The notes beneath the pieces are model-generated. The model was not told the DNA's origin. It saw only the letters and a program-made list of their open reading frames with translations, and searched no databases. The position numbers and the translations under genes are program-made. Positions 16,730-27,271 of a stretch of 40,814 bases of DNA are shown piece after piece. How positions within the stretch are numbered: the stretch's first letter is position 1; every line of letters starts with the position of its first letter. Origin of the DNA: Clostridia bacterium (lineage in GTDB: Bacteria; Bacillota; Clostridia; TANB77; CAG-508); contig JAGBEP010000010.1 in assembly GCA_017936925.1 (NCBI GenBank), positions 79,105 through 119,918 of the forward strand. The letters run 5' to 3'.

Positions 16730-17512
16730 ATGGCGAAAGGAAAACATTTCAAAAAAAGAAATAAAGGTAAGTTTTTGATAGTATGTTTTACATTAATTTT
16801 ATTTGCAAGTATAATATGCATAGTATTAAATTTGATTAATAGAGGCAATCATGATAAATTAATTATTAGTATGAAGAATGATAATTCTTTGCCTATTAAT
16901 AATACAAATAATAATGTAGAAACAGAAAGAATGAAAAAGTTAAAAGAACTTCAAAGAGAAAATTCCGATATCATTGGTTGGATAGAAATAGAAGGTAGTA
17001 CTATTGATTATCCTGTTTTACAAACAACAGATAATAGTTTTTATATGACACATGATTATAAAAAAGAATATTCAAAAGATGGATCACTATTTTTGGATAA
17101 AGAATATGATTGGAATCTGCCTAGCACTAATTTGTTAATATATGGTCATAATAATATAGGTAGTACAGCAATGTTTAGTGGTTTATTGAATTATGAAGAT
17201 GAAAATTATTATAAAAATCATAAGTTTATTAGATTTACTACTAATAAAGAGGATGTTGAATATGAAATAATTGCGGTATTTTTATCTAGAGTTTATTATA
17301 AATCTGAACAAGATGTTTTTAGGTATTATTATTTTATAAATGCGGCTAATGAAGAAGAATTTGAAAATTATGTAAAAAGCAGTAAAGAAGAGAGTTTATA
17401 TGATATCGAGGCAACTGCTCAATATGGGGATCAACTTTTAACTCTTTCAACTTGTTCATATCATACTGAAGATGGCAGATTAGCTGTTGTTGCGAGAAGA
17501 GGATATGAATAA
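16730..17512 (+). CDS. srtB: Class B sortase
   Basis: This transpeptidase cleaves a sorting motif and links the protein to the wall or to a partner. A basic cytoplasmic start and one membrane anchor (about 13-36) precede the sortase fold. The catalytic histidine is His140 in IYGHNN and the cysteine Cys242 in TLSTCSYH; the arginine is probably Arg250 in EDGRLAVV. The PVLQTTDNSFYMTHDY stretch and the 260-residue length fit class B. It lies just behind the TPKTG protein, which makes a dedicated enzyme-substrate pair likely. It has its own ribosome site GGAG after the long hairpin. Confidence 0.92.
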   Translation: MAKGKHFKKRNKGKFLIVCFTLILFASIICIVLNLINRGNHDKLIISMKNDNSLPINNTNNNVETERMKKLKELQRENSDIIGWIEIEGSTIDYPVLQTTDNSFYMTHDYKKEYSKDGSLFLDKEYDWNLPSTNLLIYGHNNIGSTAMFSGLLNYEDENYYKNHKFIRFTTNKEDVEYEIIAVFLSRVYYKSEQDVFRYYYFINAANEEEFENYVKSSKEESLYDIEATAQYGDQLLTLSTCSYHTEDGRLAVVARRGYE

Positions 17513-17558
17513 CTTTATGCAATTAAAGGCAGTTAATATTTTAAATAGAAGAAATATT

Positions 17559-17567
17559 TGATATAAT
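17559..17567 (+). promoter_or_regulatory. Extended -10 promoter for the PHP/uvrB unit
   Basis: TGATATAAT, 50 bases before ATG 17617, with no clear -35. I see no LexA-type GAAC-N4-GTTC box near it. Confidence 0.5.
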
Positions 17568-17616
17568 GCAGAAAATAAGGAGAATAATTAGAATAAAATT
17601 GATAATGGAGATATAA

Positions 17617-18495
17617 ATGATGATAGATTTACACATACATTCAACGTATAGCGATGGAACAGATAATATAATTGATATATTAAAGCAAGCAGAAAATCTA
17701 AATCTTGATATTATTTCTATAACAGATCATGAAAGTTGTGATGCGTATCAAGAAATAAATAAGATAGATGTAAGAAAATATTTTTCAGGCAAGATAATAA
17801 CAGGAATAGAACTTAAGACGCAATATAATGATGGAATAGTTGATATTCTGGGGTATAATATTAATTGTGACAAAATGAAAAACTATTTATCAGAATGTTA
17901 TAAGAAAATAAGTAGAGAAAAAATTCAAGAAAAAAAATTAGAAGAATTTTATAAATATGGAGAACAATACGGATTAATATTAAGACCAATTCAAGAACTA
18001 ATATGGGATAAGAAAAAAGATTGGGGGAGCATAGTATTTTATAACGAAATGAAATCTCATGAAGAAAATAAATCTAAAGTACCAGCAGATTTGTGGGAGT
18101 CATTCAAAAATTTTAAACAAAATTATTATAAGATAAAGGGAAAAATGTTTTACGTTAATATGTCAAAAGATTATCCTACATTTGATGAAATTATATCAAT
18201 AATTCATAATTCAGGGGGATTAGCTTTTATAGCGCATATTTATGAATATACATGGATGGAAGATAAATTAAATGAATTAAAGTTAATGGGAGAAAAATTA
18301 GACGGAGTAGAATGCTATCATAGTAGTTTTACAGAAGAACAAATCGAGAAATTGATACAGTTTAGTAAAGAAAACAATTTATTAATGAGTGGTGGGTCAG
18401 ATTATCATGGTACTAATAAACCGTATATAAATCTTGGAACAGGACAAGGAATTTTAAAAGTACCCAAAAACATTATTGAAAATTGGCAAATATAA
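17617..18495 (+). CDS. PHP-domain metal-dependent phosphoesterase
   Basis: PHP proteins are metal-dependent phosphoesterases; stand-alone members include nucleotide phosphatases and RNases such as YciV. The metal motifs are present in order: DLHIHSTYSDG (His6, His8, Asp13), SITDHES, IAHIYEY, ECYHSSF and GGSDYHG near the C-terminus. The 292-residue length fits the YciV-like group, but the middle (about 100-180) is a divergent Lys-rich insertion. ATG 17617 is followed by a second ATG, and GGAG lies 8 bases upstream. The stop is 9 bases before the uvrB start, suggesting co-transcription. Substrate unknown. Confidence 0.85.
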   Translation: MMIDLHIHSTYSDGTDNIIDILKQAENLNLDIISITDHESCDAYQEINKIDVRKYFSGKIITGIELKTQYNDGIVDILGYNINCDKMKNYLSECYKKISREKIQEKKLEEFYKYGEQYGLILRPIQELIWDKKKDWGSIVFYNEMKSHEENKSKVPADLWESFKNFKQNYYKIKGKMFYVNMSKDYPTFDEIISIIHNSGGLAFIAHIYEYTWMEDKLNELKLMGEKLDGVECYHSSFTEEQIEKLIQFSKENNLLMSGGSDYHGTNKPYINLGTGQGILKVPKNIIENWQI

Positions 18496-18504
18496 GGAGG
18501 GAAT

Positions 18505-20473
18505 ATGTTTAAATTAGTATCAGAATATAAACCAACTGGAGATCAACCTCAGGCAATTGAATATTTAGTTAAAGGAATAAATGAAGGCAAGAAATTTCAA
18601 ACATTACTTGGAGTTACAGGCTCACGGAAAAACTTTTACAATGGCTAATATAATAGAAAAAACACAACGACCAACATTAGTTTTAGCACATAATAAAACT
18701 TTAGCTGGACAATTGTATAGTGAATTTAAAGAGTTTTTCCCTGAAAATAGAGTTGAATATTTTGTATCTTATTATGATTATTATCAACCAGAAGCCTATA
18801 TTGCTTCTTCAGATACTTATATTGAAAAAGATGCGTCTATTAATGATGAGATTGATAAGCTGAGACATTCTGCAACAGCTTCTTTGTTTGAAGATAGAAA
18901 TGTAATTGTTGTTGCATCTGTTTCTTGTATTTATGGTTTAGGTGATCCGATTGATTATGAGAATATGATTGTTTCTCTTAGACCTGGTATGGAAAAAAAC
19001 AGAAATGATGTTATGAAAAAACTTGTTAATATGCAATACAGTAGGAATGAAATGGATTTTAAAAGAGGAACTTTTAGAGCAAAAGGAGATATTTTAGAAA
19101 TATATCCATCTAATCAAGAAGAATCTGCTATTAGGGTTGAATTTTGGGGAGATGAGGTAGAAAGAATATCAGAAATAAATCCACTTACGGGAAAAACTAT
19201 AGCTACAAGGGATCACGTTATGGTTTATCCTAATTCTCATTATGTTACTAGTAAAGATAAACTTGAAAGGGCATTAGAAACTATTGAACAGGAAATGGAA
19301 GAAAGAGTTCAATATTTTAAAGATAATAAGAAATTAATTGAAGCTCAGAGAATTGAAGAGAGAACAAATTTTGATATGGAAATGCTTAAAGAAACTGGCT
19401 TTTGCCAAGGAATTGAAAATTATTCTAGACATATTAGTGGAAGACCTGCTGGTAGCGCACCTTATACTTTATTTGATTATTTCCCTGATGACTTTTTAAT
19501 TTTAATTGATGAATCTCATGCGACAATTCCTCAAGTGAGGGCTATGTATAATGGTGATAGGGCTAGAAAAGATTCTCTTGTGAATTTTGGCTTTAGATTG
19601 CCTTCTGCTTATGACAATAGACCTCTTAAGTTTAGTGAGTTTGAAGAAAGAATTAATCAATGTATTTTTGTTAGTGCAACACCTGCTGATTATGAGAAAG
19701 AACATTCTAGGGACAATGTTGTTGAGCAGATTATTAGACCTACTGGACTATTGGATCCTAAGATTGAAGTTAAACCAGTTGAAAATCAAATTGATGATTT
19801 AATTACTCAAATTAATGAAAGAGTTGAAAAACAAGAAAGGGTTTTAGTTACTACTCTTACTAAAAAGATGGCTGAAGATTTGACAGCTTATTTGAGAAAT
19901 ATTGGAATAAGAGTTCGTTATATGCATTCTGAAATTAAACCTTTAGAAAGAATGGAAATTATTAGAGATTTACGTATTGGAGAATTTGATGTGTTAGTTG
20001 GAATTAATCTTTTAAGAGAAGGATTGGATATTCCGGAAGTTTCTTTAGTAGCTATTTTGGATGCAGACAAAGAAGGATTTTTACGTTCTGAAAGATCTCT
20101 TATTCAAACTATTGGACGTGCTGCTAGAAATACTGAAGGAAAAGTTATTATGTATGCAGATGAGCTTACAGAGTCTATGGAGAGGGCTATTTCGGAAACT
20201 AATAGAAGAAGAGCTATTCAAGAAAAATATAATAAAGAACATGGAATAACTCCTCAAACTATTAAGAAGTCTGTTAGAGATGTTATTAAGGCAACTATAT
20301 TAGAGGATATTTCAGCAGAATATAAGATTGATAAAAATGAGACTACAGAAGATATAATTAATAGACTTACTGATGAGATGTTAAAAGCGGCTCAGTCTAT
20401 GGAATTCGAAAAGGCTGCGGAACTTCGCGACAAGATTAAAGAATTAGAAAAATTTGATGAGAGTAAACAGTAA
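18505..20473 (+). pseudogene. uvrB: Excinuclease ABC subunit UvrB, frameshifted in the Walker A motif
   Basis: UvrB is the damage-verifying helicase-like subunit of nucleotide excision repair. From ATG 18505, behind AGGAGG, the frame reads [16 protein letters not shown]..., the normal N-terminus, up to GVTGS. An extra base at or near C18625 (ggctcaCgga) then shifts the frame inside the ATP-binding loop GVTGSGKTFTM. The remaining ~615 codons are open in the new frame and contain every later UvrB block, ending with the C-terminal UVR motif near [17 protein letters not shown] restart at ATG 18581 would give EL-QAHGKT in place of the P-loop and lose the N-terminus. The insertion is not in a homopolymer. 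Real mutation and assembly error both remain possible. Confidence 0.9.
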
Positions 20474-20518
20474 TTTAAATTATATATATTTATTAATATT
20501 AGATGATAGGAGAAATGA

Positions 20519-21589
20519 ATGTATAAAATAGGAATTATTGGTCTTGGCTTTATGGGAGGATGTATTGCCAAAACTTTGAAGCAATCTAAAAAAGTAGAAA
20601 AAATAATTGCATATGATATAAATAGAAAATTTTTAGATATGGCTAAGAATGATGGGAATATAAATCTTGCTGCAAGTGATTTAAATGATTTTTGTGAATG
20701 TGATATTATATTTTTGTGTGTACCAGTTGGTTTTATACCAGAGTATGCAAAAAAACTTTCGAAAATAGTAAAGAAAACTTGTATTATTACTGATATAGGA
20801 AGTACGAAAAAAGGAATTGTGGAAGCTTTGAAAAATTTAGATATAAATTTTGTCGGAGCTCATCCTATGGTCGGTTCTGAAAGATCGGGTTATAATACAT
20901 CTCATGATTTACTTTTTGAAAATACATATTATATTTTAACTGAAAATGATAATATTGATTCTGTAAAAGTAGTAGAAGATGTTGTTTGTGAGTTAAAAGC
21001 TATACCTGTTATTATTGATTATAAAAAACATGATTACATTGTTGCGGCTATTAGTCATGTGCCTCATATTATTGCAGCTGGACTTGTTAATATGGTTAAA
21101 CAACTTGATGATAGTGAAGAGCATATGAAGCTTTTAGCTGCAGGAGGATTTAAGGATATTACTAGAATTGCATCTTCTGATCCTACGATGTGGGAACATA
21201 TTTGTAAGGAAAATAAAGAAGAGATAATTCCAGTTTTGGAAAAATATATTTCTGGTTTGCAAAGTTTCAAAAATAATATAGATGATAGCGAAAAAAATTA
21301 TAATTTTTTCGAAAGTTCAAAAAAATATAGAGACAGTTTTGTAAATAAGAAAATTAATGGATTTGTTGCTCCTATGTTAAATGTTATTATTAAAGATGAG
21401 AAAGGTTCATTGGCAAAGGTTATTGCTTTACTTTCTGATAATGATGTTAATATTAAAAATATTGGAATTATTCATAATAGAGAATCAGCAGAAGGTGCTT
21501 TAGATTTAGAATTTTATAGTATAAAGGATCAAGATAATGGTTTCGATGTTTTGACTAAAAATGGATATAAGGTTAGTAAAATAAAGTAA
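20519..21589 (+). CDS. tyrA: Prephenate dehydrogenase with C-terminal ACT domain
   Basis: TyrA converts prephenate to 4-hydroxyphenylpyruvate with NAD+, leading to tyrosine. The N-terminal Rossmann motif GIIGLGFMGG, the DIGSTKKGIVEAL stretch, GAHPMVGSERSGY and SHVPHIIAAGLV are family blocks. An ACT domain (about residues 283-356) suggests feedback control by an amino acid. At 356 residues it is the normal size for the Bacillota form. It lies 45 bases after uvrB and 12 before pheA, so it opens the aromatic amino-acid cluster and may be read from the uvrB promoter. Confidence 0.95.
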   Translation: MYKIGIIGLGFMGGCIAKTLKQSKKVEKIIAYDINRKFLDMAKNDGNINLAASDLNDFCECDIIFLCVPVGFIPEYAKKLSKIVKKTCIITDIGSTKKGIVEALKNLDINFVGAHPMVGSERSGYNTSHDLLFENTYYILTENDNIDSVKVVEDVVCELKAIPVIIDYKKHDYIVAAISHVPHIIAAGLVNMVKQLDDSEEHMKLLAAGGFKDITRIASSDPTMWEHICKENKEEIIPVLEKYISGLQSFKNNIDDSEKNYNFFESSKKYRDSFVNKKINGFVAPMLNVIIKDEKGSLAKVIALLSDNDVNIKNIGIIHNRESAEGALDLEFYSIKDQDNGFDVLTKNGYKVSKIK

Positions 21590-21601
21590 AAGAGGAAAGT
21601 T

Positions 21602-22408
21602 ATGAAAGTAGGATATTTAGGACCTAAAGGAACATTTTCATATGAGATTTGTAACAAAGTTTTTGATAGAAATTATGAGAAGGTTCCGTATAAAACTATA
21701 AAAGAAGCAATTATTGCACTGCAAAATTTAGAAGTAGATACTGCTATTGTTCCGATTGAAAATTCACTTCAAGGTTGCGTTACAGAAACTATTGATTGTT
21801 TGATTGAAATTGACAATATACAAATTTGTAGTGAAAAAATATTAAAAATTAATCAAAATTTACTTTCTGAAAAGAAGTATGAATTTGAAGAAATAAAAGA
21901 AGTATACTCTCATCCACAAGCTTTAGCACAATGTAGAGAATATATAAGAAAAAAATTGAAAAATGCTGAAATTGTGGAAGTTGCTAGTACAGCTTTGGCT
22001 GCAAAGGAAGTAAAAAATAGAGAATTTGCTGCTTGTATTTGCAATTTAGAATGTGCAAGAGAATATTCGTTAGAGATAATTGAAAAGAATATTCAAGACA
22101 ATGATTTTAATGAAACAAAATTTATTGTTTTAGAAAGAAGAAATAATCTTAAAAACAAATTTAATAAATTAACTATGGTGTTTTCTACAAAACATGAGCA
22201 TGGTGCTTTATATAAAGCTTTAGGTATTTTTGATAAATATGAGCTTAATTTGACAAAAATAGAATCTAGACCTGCTAAAACTAAATTAGGAGAATACTAT
22301 TTTATAGTTGATGTTGATATTGAGAATGATAATTATTTAAAGGCCATTAATGAGCTTAAAGAAATTGTAGTTTTTTATAAAGTTTTGGGTGGTTATAATA
22401 AAGAGTGA
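21602..22408 (+). CDS. pheA: Prephenate dehydratase with ACT domain
   Basis: PheA turns prephenate into phenylpyruvate for phenylalanine synthesis. GYLGPKGTFSYE, VPIENSLQGCVTETID and YSHPQALAQC are family blocks. The catalytic TRF motif reads TKF (172-174, in NETKFIVLE), keeping the threonine but with lysine for arginine. The regulatory ACT domain contains ESRP (221-224), which binds phenylalanine in relatives. At 268 residues it is a monofunctional dehydratase without a chorismate mutase domain. It sits tightly between tyrA and the aminotransferase gene. Confidence 0.95.
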   Translation: MKVGYLGPKGTFSYEICNKVFDRNYEKVPYKTIKEAIIALQNLEVDTAIVPIENSLQGCVTETIDCLIEIDNIQICSEKILKINQNLLSEKKYEFEEIKEVYSHPQALAQCREYIRKKLKNAEIVEVASTALAAKEVKNREFAACICNLECAREYSLEIIEKNIQDNDFNETKFIVLERRNNLKNKFNKLTMVFSTKHEHGALYKALGIFDKYELNLTKIESRPAKTKLGEYYFIVDVDIENDNYLKAINELKEIVVFYKVLGGYNKE

Positions 22409-22426
22409 TATAAGAGGTGAAAATAT

Positions 22427-23614
22427 ATGATATCTAAAAAGATGGAGAAGTTAGTTGAAAACAATTCTGTGATTAGAGAAATGTTTGAGGAAGGAAAAAA
22501 ACTAGCTAAGATTTATGGTCATGAAAATGTATTTGATTTTAGCCTTGGAAATCCTAGTGTAAAAACTCCTGCAAAGGTAAATGATGCAATTAAGGAAATT
22601 TTAGAAAAGGAAGATTCTTTAAAAGTTCATGGATATATGAGTAATAGTGGCTTTGAAGATGTTAGAGGTGTTGTTGCTAGTTCGATAAACAAAAGGTTTG
22701 GTACAAACTTTTCTGAAAAGAATATAATTATGACTGTAGGCGCAGCTTCAGCTTTGAATATTATTTTTAAAAGTATTTTAAATCCTGATGATGAAGTTAT
22801 TGTTTTTGCACCATATTTTATGGAATATGATAATTATATTTCTGGATATGATGGAAAAGTAGTTGTTATTTCACCTAATACAGATACTTTTCAACCTAAT
22901 TTAAAAGAATTTGAAGAAAGGTTATCTTTTAAGACTAAAGCAGTTTTAATTAATACTCCTAATAATCCAACGGGTATTGTTTATAAAGAAGATGTTTTAA
23001 AGAAGATGTCAGAAATTTTAATGAAAAAACAAAGTGAATTTGGACATGAAATTTTTTTAGTTTCAGATGAACCTTATAGAGAACTTGTTTATGAAGAAAA
23101 AGAGTTACCTTATTTAACTAAATTTTATGATAATACTTTTATTGTATATTCTTACAGTAAAACACTTTCGTTGCCTGGGGAAAGAATTGGATATGTTGTT
23201 ATTCCAAATGAGATGGAAGATAGTGAAAACATAATTACAGCAGTTACGATTGCTAACAGGATTATTGGGTGTGTTAATGCACCTTCGTTGATTCAAAGAA
23301 CTATTATGAAATGTATTGATGAAAAAGTAGATGTTAGTATTTACAAGAACAATAGAGACTTGCTTTATAATCAGCTAGTAAATCTTGGGTTTGAATGCGT
23401 TAAACCAGAAGGCGCCTTTTACTTATTTGTAAAAACACCGGTTGATGATAAAGAATTTTGTGCAAAGGCTAAAGAATTCAATTTATTATTTGTTCCTGGT
23501 AGTTCTTTTGGATGTAGTGGTTATATTAGAATTGCTTATTGTGTAAGTGAAGATATGATTAGAAGATCATTTGAATCATTTGAAAAATTAGCTCAAAGTT
23601 ATAGTATGAAGTGA
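22427..23614 (+). CDS. PLP-dependent class I/II aminotransferase, probable aromatic/aspartate type
   Basis: This fold-type I aminotransferase has the PLP lysine at Lys245 in SYSKTLSLPGERIGY, the NTPNNPTG motif (176-183) and the cofactor-binding SDEPYREL. The 395-residue length is normal. Following tyrA and pheA, the obvious role is the final transamination of phenylpyruvate and hydroxyphenylpyruvate to Phe and Tyr, but relatives acting on aspartate or alanine look similar. GAGGTG precedes ATG 22427. A strong hairpin closes the operon. Confidence 0.9.
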   Translation: MISKKMEKLVENNSVIREMFEEGKKLAKIYGHENVFDFSLGNPSVKTPAKVNDAIKEILEKEDSLKVHGYMSNSGFEDVRGVVASSINKRFGTNFSEKNIIMTVGAASALNIIFKSILNPDDEVIVFAPYFMEYDNYISGYDGKVVVISPNTDTFQPNLKEFEERLSFKTKAVLINTPNNPTGIVYKEDVLKKMSEILMKKQSEFGHEIFLVSDEPYRELVYEEKELPYLTKFYDNTFIVYSYSKTLSLPGERIGYVVIPNEMEDSENIITAVTIANRIIGCVNAPSLIQRTIMKCIDEKVDVSIYKNNRDLLYNQLVNLGFECVKPEGAFYLFVKTPVDDKEFCAKAKEFNLLFVPGSSFGCSGYIRIAYCVSEDMIRRSFESFEKLAQSYSMK

Positions 23615-23624
23615 TTGTTTAAAT

Positions 23625-23659
23625 ATAAAAGACATAGATGCATTATCTATGTCTTTTAT
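23625..23659. terminator. Bidirectional terminator
   Basis: A 15-bp perfect stem, 23625-23639 with 23645-23659 (core AAAAGACATAGAT), and a 5-base loop. It lies between the convergent aminotransferase gene and the - strand membrane-protein gene. Confidence 0.85.
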
Positions 23660-23705
23660 TTGTGGAAGGGAAGTCCCTTCGATTGTCATGGCTAATAAAA
23701 AACGA

Positions 23706-24083
23706 TTAGTTGTTCAGTTTCTTTTTAATTTCATCAAGCTCTGCGGTAGAAAAAGTTCCTTCTGAATTGTCTATTTGTGAGATTGCTTGTGAAATATTGA
23801 CTATTTTTTCTGGGTCATCGGGAATTTTTACTTCTGTAATATTTTCTCTTTCCCGAATAATAACCATTGGAATATCTTTTTCAGCAATGTGAATAATTTT
23901 GAAATCTATTACATTGTGATTATCTTTTAATTCCTGTTTTGCTTCATCAATGAGTGATTCTGCTTTTTGATAGTTTAATCGTCCAATTTTGTAAATTATA
24001 ACTAGTAAAGTGATTAATGCTATGCAAATAACAATTAAAATGTGGAATAGTACTATCATAATGATAGCTAAAGTATTTGTCAT
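23706..24083 (-). CDS. Single-pass membrane protein with cytoplasmic tail, unknown
   Basis: It is a 125-residue protein with one long hydrophobic stretch (about residues 4-29) near the N-terminus, then an amphipathic helix (LNYQKAESLIDEAKQELKD), a short beta-like part around IPMVIIRER, and a C-terminal helix ending EIKKKLNN. ATG 24083 is chosen because GGAGGTG sits seven bases before it; an upstream in-frame ATG at 24128 has no such site. Its own promoter lies upstream. I do not recognise the family. A structural or signalling role at the membrane cannot be specified. Confidence 0.72.
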   Translation of the reverse strand: MTNTLAIIMIVLFHILIVICIALITLLVIIYKIGRLNYQKAESLIDEAKQELKDNHNVIDFKIIHIAEKDIPMVIIRERENITEVKIPDDPEKIVNISQAISQIDNSEGTFSTAELDEIKKKLNN

Positions 24084-24134
24084 TTTCAGCACCTCCGATA
24101 GAGCCATGACGTGCGAGAAAATACTCATATATTT

Positions 24135-24163
24135 ATTATACTATAAAATAGACAAAAATTCAA
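24135..24163 (-). promoter_or_regulatory. Promoter of the - strand membrane protein
   Basis: On the - strand: TTGAAT (24158-24163), 17 bases, TATAAT (24135-24140), about 50 bases before ATG 24083. Confidence 0.7.
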
Positions 24164-24312
24164 AGAATCCTTGAAAACAGCTATTTTGAAGAATATTTGT
24201 ATATAAAGTTGTTTAAAATAAAAATTTTCAGAAAAATGATGCTTAGATACTTGGTTTTACAGTACTATATGAATCAATATTCAAACTTTTGTTTTTTTTA
24301 TTTAAAAAAGTA

Positions 24313-24341
24313 ATGACATAAAAATAAAAGTATGATAAAAT
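24313..24341 (+). promoter_or_regulatory. Probable uvrA promoter
   Basis: ATGACA (24313-24318), a 17-base spacer, and TAAAAT (24336-24341) with a TGA extension. Confidence 0.55.
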
Positions 24342-24445
24342 ACAAAAATGTGTAGAAAAATAATTATTATATATTTAATGATGTATAAAGGGTAATTATA
24401 AATTATTTTTGTAGTTAGTTTATGAAGTTTGGGGGAACTAATAAA

Positions 24446-27271
24446 ATGAATAATTCTATTATTATAAAAGGGGCTAAAGAACATAATTTAAAAAACATTA
24501 GTTTAGAGATACCTAGAGATAAATTAGTTGTTATTACAGGACTTTCTGGTTCAGGCAAATCTTCACTTGCATTTGATACTTTATATGCAGAAGGTCAGAG
24601 AAGATATGTTGAGAGTCTTTCTGCATATGCAAGACAATTTTTAGGCTTAATGGAAAAACCAGATGTTGAAAGTATAGAAGGACTTTCTCCAGCAGTTTCT
24701 ATAGATCAGAAAACTACTTCTAAAAATCCTCGATCTACGGTAGGAACAGTAACTGAAATTTATGATTTTATTCGTTTATTATATGCAAGAATTGGCGTTC
24801 CATATTGTCCTAAATGTGGAAAGAAGATTGAAAAACAAACAGTAGATCAAATTGTTGATAATATTATGGAATTGCCAGAAGGAACTAGAATTCAAGTTTT
24901 TGCTCCTGTTGTTAGAGGAAAAAAAGGTGAGTATGTAAAACTCTTAGAAAATTTTCAAAAAGATGGTTTTGTTAGAGTTAGAGTTGATGGTCAAATGTAT
25001 GAACTTTCTGATGATATTGATATTGATAGAAAAAAGAAACACAATATTGATATTGTAGTTGATAGGCTTGTTGTAAAAGATGAAATTAGAAATAGATTAA
25101 CTGAATCTGTTGAAACAGCTTTAAAATATGCTAATAATTTAGTAACTATTGATGCTGTTGGAATAGGAGAAAAAATTTATAGTCAAAATTACGCTTGCCC
25201 CGATTGTGGTATTAGTTTTGAAGAATTAACACCTAGAATGTTTTCGTTTAATAATCCTCAAGGAGCTTGTCCTGAATGCACAGGTATTGGATATTTAATG
25301 AGAATGGATGAGGATTTAATTATTCCTGATAAAAATAAAACTTTATATGATGGAGTAAAAGCTTTTGGTTCTAGTACTATGAAAAAAGGTGAAACCATGG
25401 CTAAAATGTATTTTGAATCAATTGGAAGATATTATGGCGTTGATATAAAAAAGCCTATTAAAAAGCTTCCTAGGGAATTTTTAGAAAAAATTCTTTATGG
25501 TACAGGTGATGAGGTTATTGATTTTGAATTTGAATCAGCCAGTGGTACTAGAAAGTTTAGTACTCCTTTTGAGGGCGTAATTCCAACCTTACAAAGAAGA
25601 TATAGGGACACAAAGTCACAAGGAATGAGAACTTTTTATGAAATGTATATGAGTGAAAAACCTTGTAATACTTGTCATGGTGCTAGACTTAAAGAAGAAG
25701 TTTTGTCTGTAAAAGTTGGTGATAAAAATATTAATGAACTTACGGATATGCCAATTAATAAAATTAAACAATATCTTGAAAATCTAGATTTGTCTAAAAA
25801 AGATAGAATGATTGCAGATCAAATTTTTAGAGAACTTTCAACAAGATTACAATTTTTGATTGATGTAGGTCTTTCTTATTTAACTTTATCCAGAGCGGCA
25901 GGAACTTTATCAGGTGGGGAGGCGCAAAGAATTCGTCTTGCTACTCAAATCGGTTCAGGACTAAGTGGTGTATTATATGTTCTTGACGAACCTAGTATTG
26001 GACTTCACCAAAGAGATAATGATAAATTATTAGCTACTTTAAAAAAACTTAGAGATTTAGGAAATACGCTTGTTGTTGTCGAACATGATGAGGACACAAT
26101 GTATGCTGCAGATCAGATTATTGATATTGGTCCCGGACCTGGTGTTCATGGAGGAAATGTTATAGCTCAAGGAACTGCAGAAGAGATTAAACTTATTCCT
26201 GAATCTATTACTGGTCAATATTTGAGTGGTAAAAAGAAAATAGTTGTTCCTAAAAAGAGAAGGAAGCCTAATGGAAAGAGCATTGAAATTGTAAATGCAA
26301 CAGAACACAATTTAAAAAATTTAAATGTTAAATTCCCTTTAGGAGTTTTTAATTGTGTAACAGGTATTTCTGGTTCAGGAAAAAGTACTTTAGTAAATGA
26401 AGTTTTGTATAATTATTTGGCTAGAGAACTTTATAAATCAAATTTAAAACCTGGAAAATGTGAAGAAATAAAAGGAGTTGAAAATATTGATAAAGTAATT
26501 AATATTGATCAATCTCCAATCGGAAGAACACCTCGTTCTAATCCTGCTACATATACAGGTGTGTTTGATACCATTAGAGATATTTTTGCTAATACTAATG
26601 AGGCAAAGATGCATGGATATCAAAAAGGAAGATTTAGTTTTAATGTTCCTGGTGGTAGATGTGAAGCGTGCCAAGGTGATGGAATTATAAGAATCGGAAT
26701 GAACTTTTTACCTGATATTTATGTTCCTTGTGAAGTTTGCCATGGAAAAAGATATAATAGAGAAACTTTAGAGGCTAAATATAAAGGAAAAAGTATTGCT
26801 GATGTTTTGGAAATGACAGTAGAAGAAGCATTAGAATTTTTTGCTAATATTCCTAAAATAAAAATTAAATTACAAACCTTATTTGATGTTGGGTTAGGAT
26901 ATATTAAACTTGGACAGCCTTCTACTACTTTGTCAGGTGGCGAGGCACAAAGAGTTAAACTTGCGACTGAGCTTTCAAAGAGAGCAACTGGAAAAACATT
27001 GTACATTTTAGATGAGCCGACAACAGGGCTTCATATTGACGATGTACATAGATTAGTAGATATTTTACAAAGATTAGTTGATACAGGTAATACAATTATT
27101 GTTATTGAACATAATTTAGATTTAATAAAAACAGCTGATTATATTATTGATTTAGGACCTGAAGGTGGAGAGGCTGGAGGAAAAATTGTTGCTGTTGGTA
27201 CTCCAGAACAAGTAGCTAGAAATCAAGAATCTGAAACAGGTAAGTTTTTAAAGAAATATTTAGATATGTAA
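24446..27271 (+). CDS. uvrA: Excinuclease ABC subunit UvrA
   Basis: UvrA is the damage-sensing ATPase of nucleotide excision repair; it loads UvrB on DNA. It has two ABC modules (first Walker [10 protein letters not shown] at 32-40, second GISGSGKST in the C-terminal half), two LSGGEAQR signatures, and zinc-binding CxxC pairs, including CPDCG/CPECTG and [17 protein letters not shown]. At 941 residues it is complete. The start is ATG 24446, with GGGGGA upstream; an ATG at 24422 would add eight non-conserved residues. Its partner uvrB, 4 kb upstream, is frameshifted in this sequence. Confidence 0.97.
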   Translation: MNNSIIIKGAKEHNLKNISLEIPRDKLVVITGLSGSGKSSLAFDTLYAEGQRRYVESLSAYARQFLGLMEKPDVESIEGLSPAVSIDQKTTSKNPRSTVGTVTEIYDFIRLLYARIGVPYCPKCGKKIEKQTVDQIVDNIMELPEGTRIQVFAPVVRGKKGEYVKLLENFQKDGFVRVRVDGQMYELSDDIDIDRKKKHNIDIVVDRLVVKDEIRNRLTESVETALKYANNLVTIDAVGIGEKIYSQNYACPDCGISFEELTPRMFSFNNPQGACPECTGIGYLMRMDEDLIIPDKNKTLYDGVKAFGSSTMKKGETMAKMYFESIGRYYGVDIKKPIKKLPREFLEKILYGTGDEVIDFEFESASGTRKFSTPFEGVIPTLQRRYRDTKSQGMRTFYEMYMSEKPCNTCHGARLKEEVLSVKVGDKNINELTDMPINKIKQYLENLDLSKKDRMIADQIFRELSTRLQFLIDVGLSYLTLSRAAGTLSGGEAQRIRLATQIGSGLSGVLYVLDEPSIGLHQRDNDKLLATLKKLRDLGNTLVVVEHDEDTMYAADQIIDIGPGPGVHGGNVIAQGTAEEIKLIPESITGQYLSGKKKIVVPKKRRKPNGKSIEIVNATEHNLKNLNVKFPLGVFNCVTGISGSGKSTLVNEVLYNYLARELYKSNLKPGKCEEIKGVENIDKVINIDQSPIGRTPRSNPATYTGVFDTIRDIFANTNEAKMHGYQKGRFSFNVPGGRCEACQGDGIIRIGMNFLPDIYVPCEVCHGKRYNRETLEAKYKGKSIADVLEMTVEEALEFFANIPKIKIKLQTLFDVGLGYIKLGQPSTTLSGGEAQRVKLATELSKRATGKTLYILDEPTTGLHIDDVHRLVDILQRLVDTGNTIIVIEHNLDLIKTADYIIDLGPEGGEAGGKIVAVGTPEQVARNQESETGKFLKKYLDM

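Larger units (their letters stand above)
24084..24445. other. Divergent intergenic region
   Basis: This 360-base region lies between the - strand membrane protein and uvrA. It holds one promoter for each direction (24135-24163 and 24313-24341). I see no ORF with a ribosome site, no known RNA element and no GAAC-N4-GTTC LexA box; GAATCAATATTC at ~24271 is palindromic but does not match that box. Confidence 0.5.

Noticed and set aside
18615..18635. Programmed ribosomal frameshift in uvrB
   Set aside because: The site ctcacgga is not a slippery sequence, there is no stimulating structure, and the UvrB family has no such mechanism. A mutation or an assembly error is simpler.
24084..24445. SOS/LexA box before uvrA (and before the PHP/uvrB unit)
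   Set aside because: No GAAC-N4-GTTC-like sequence is visible. GAATCAATATTC near 24271 is palindromic but lacks the needed bases.
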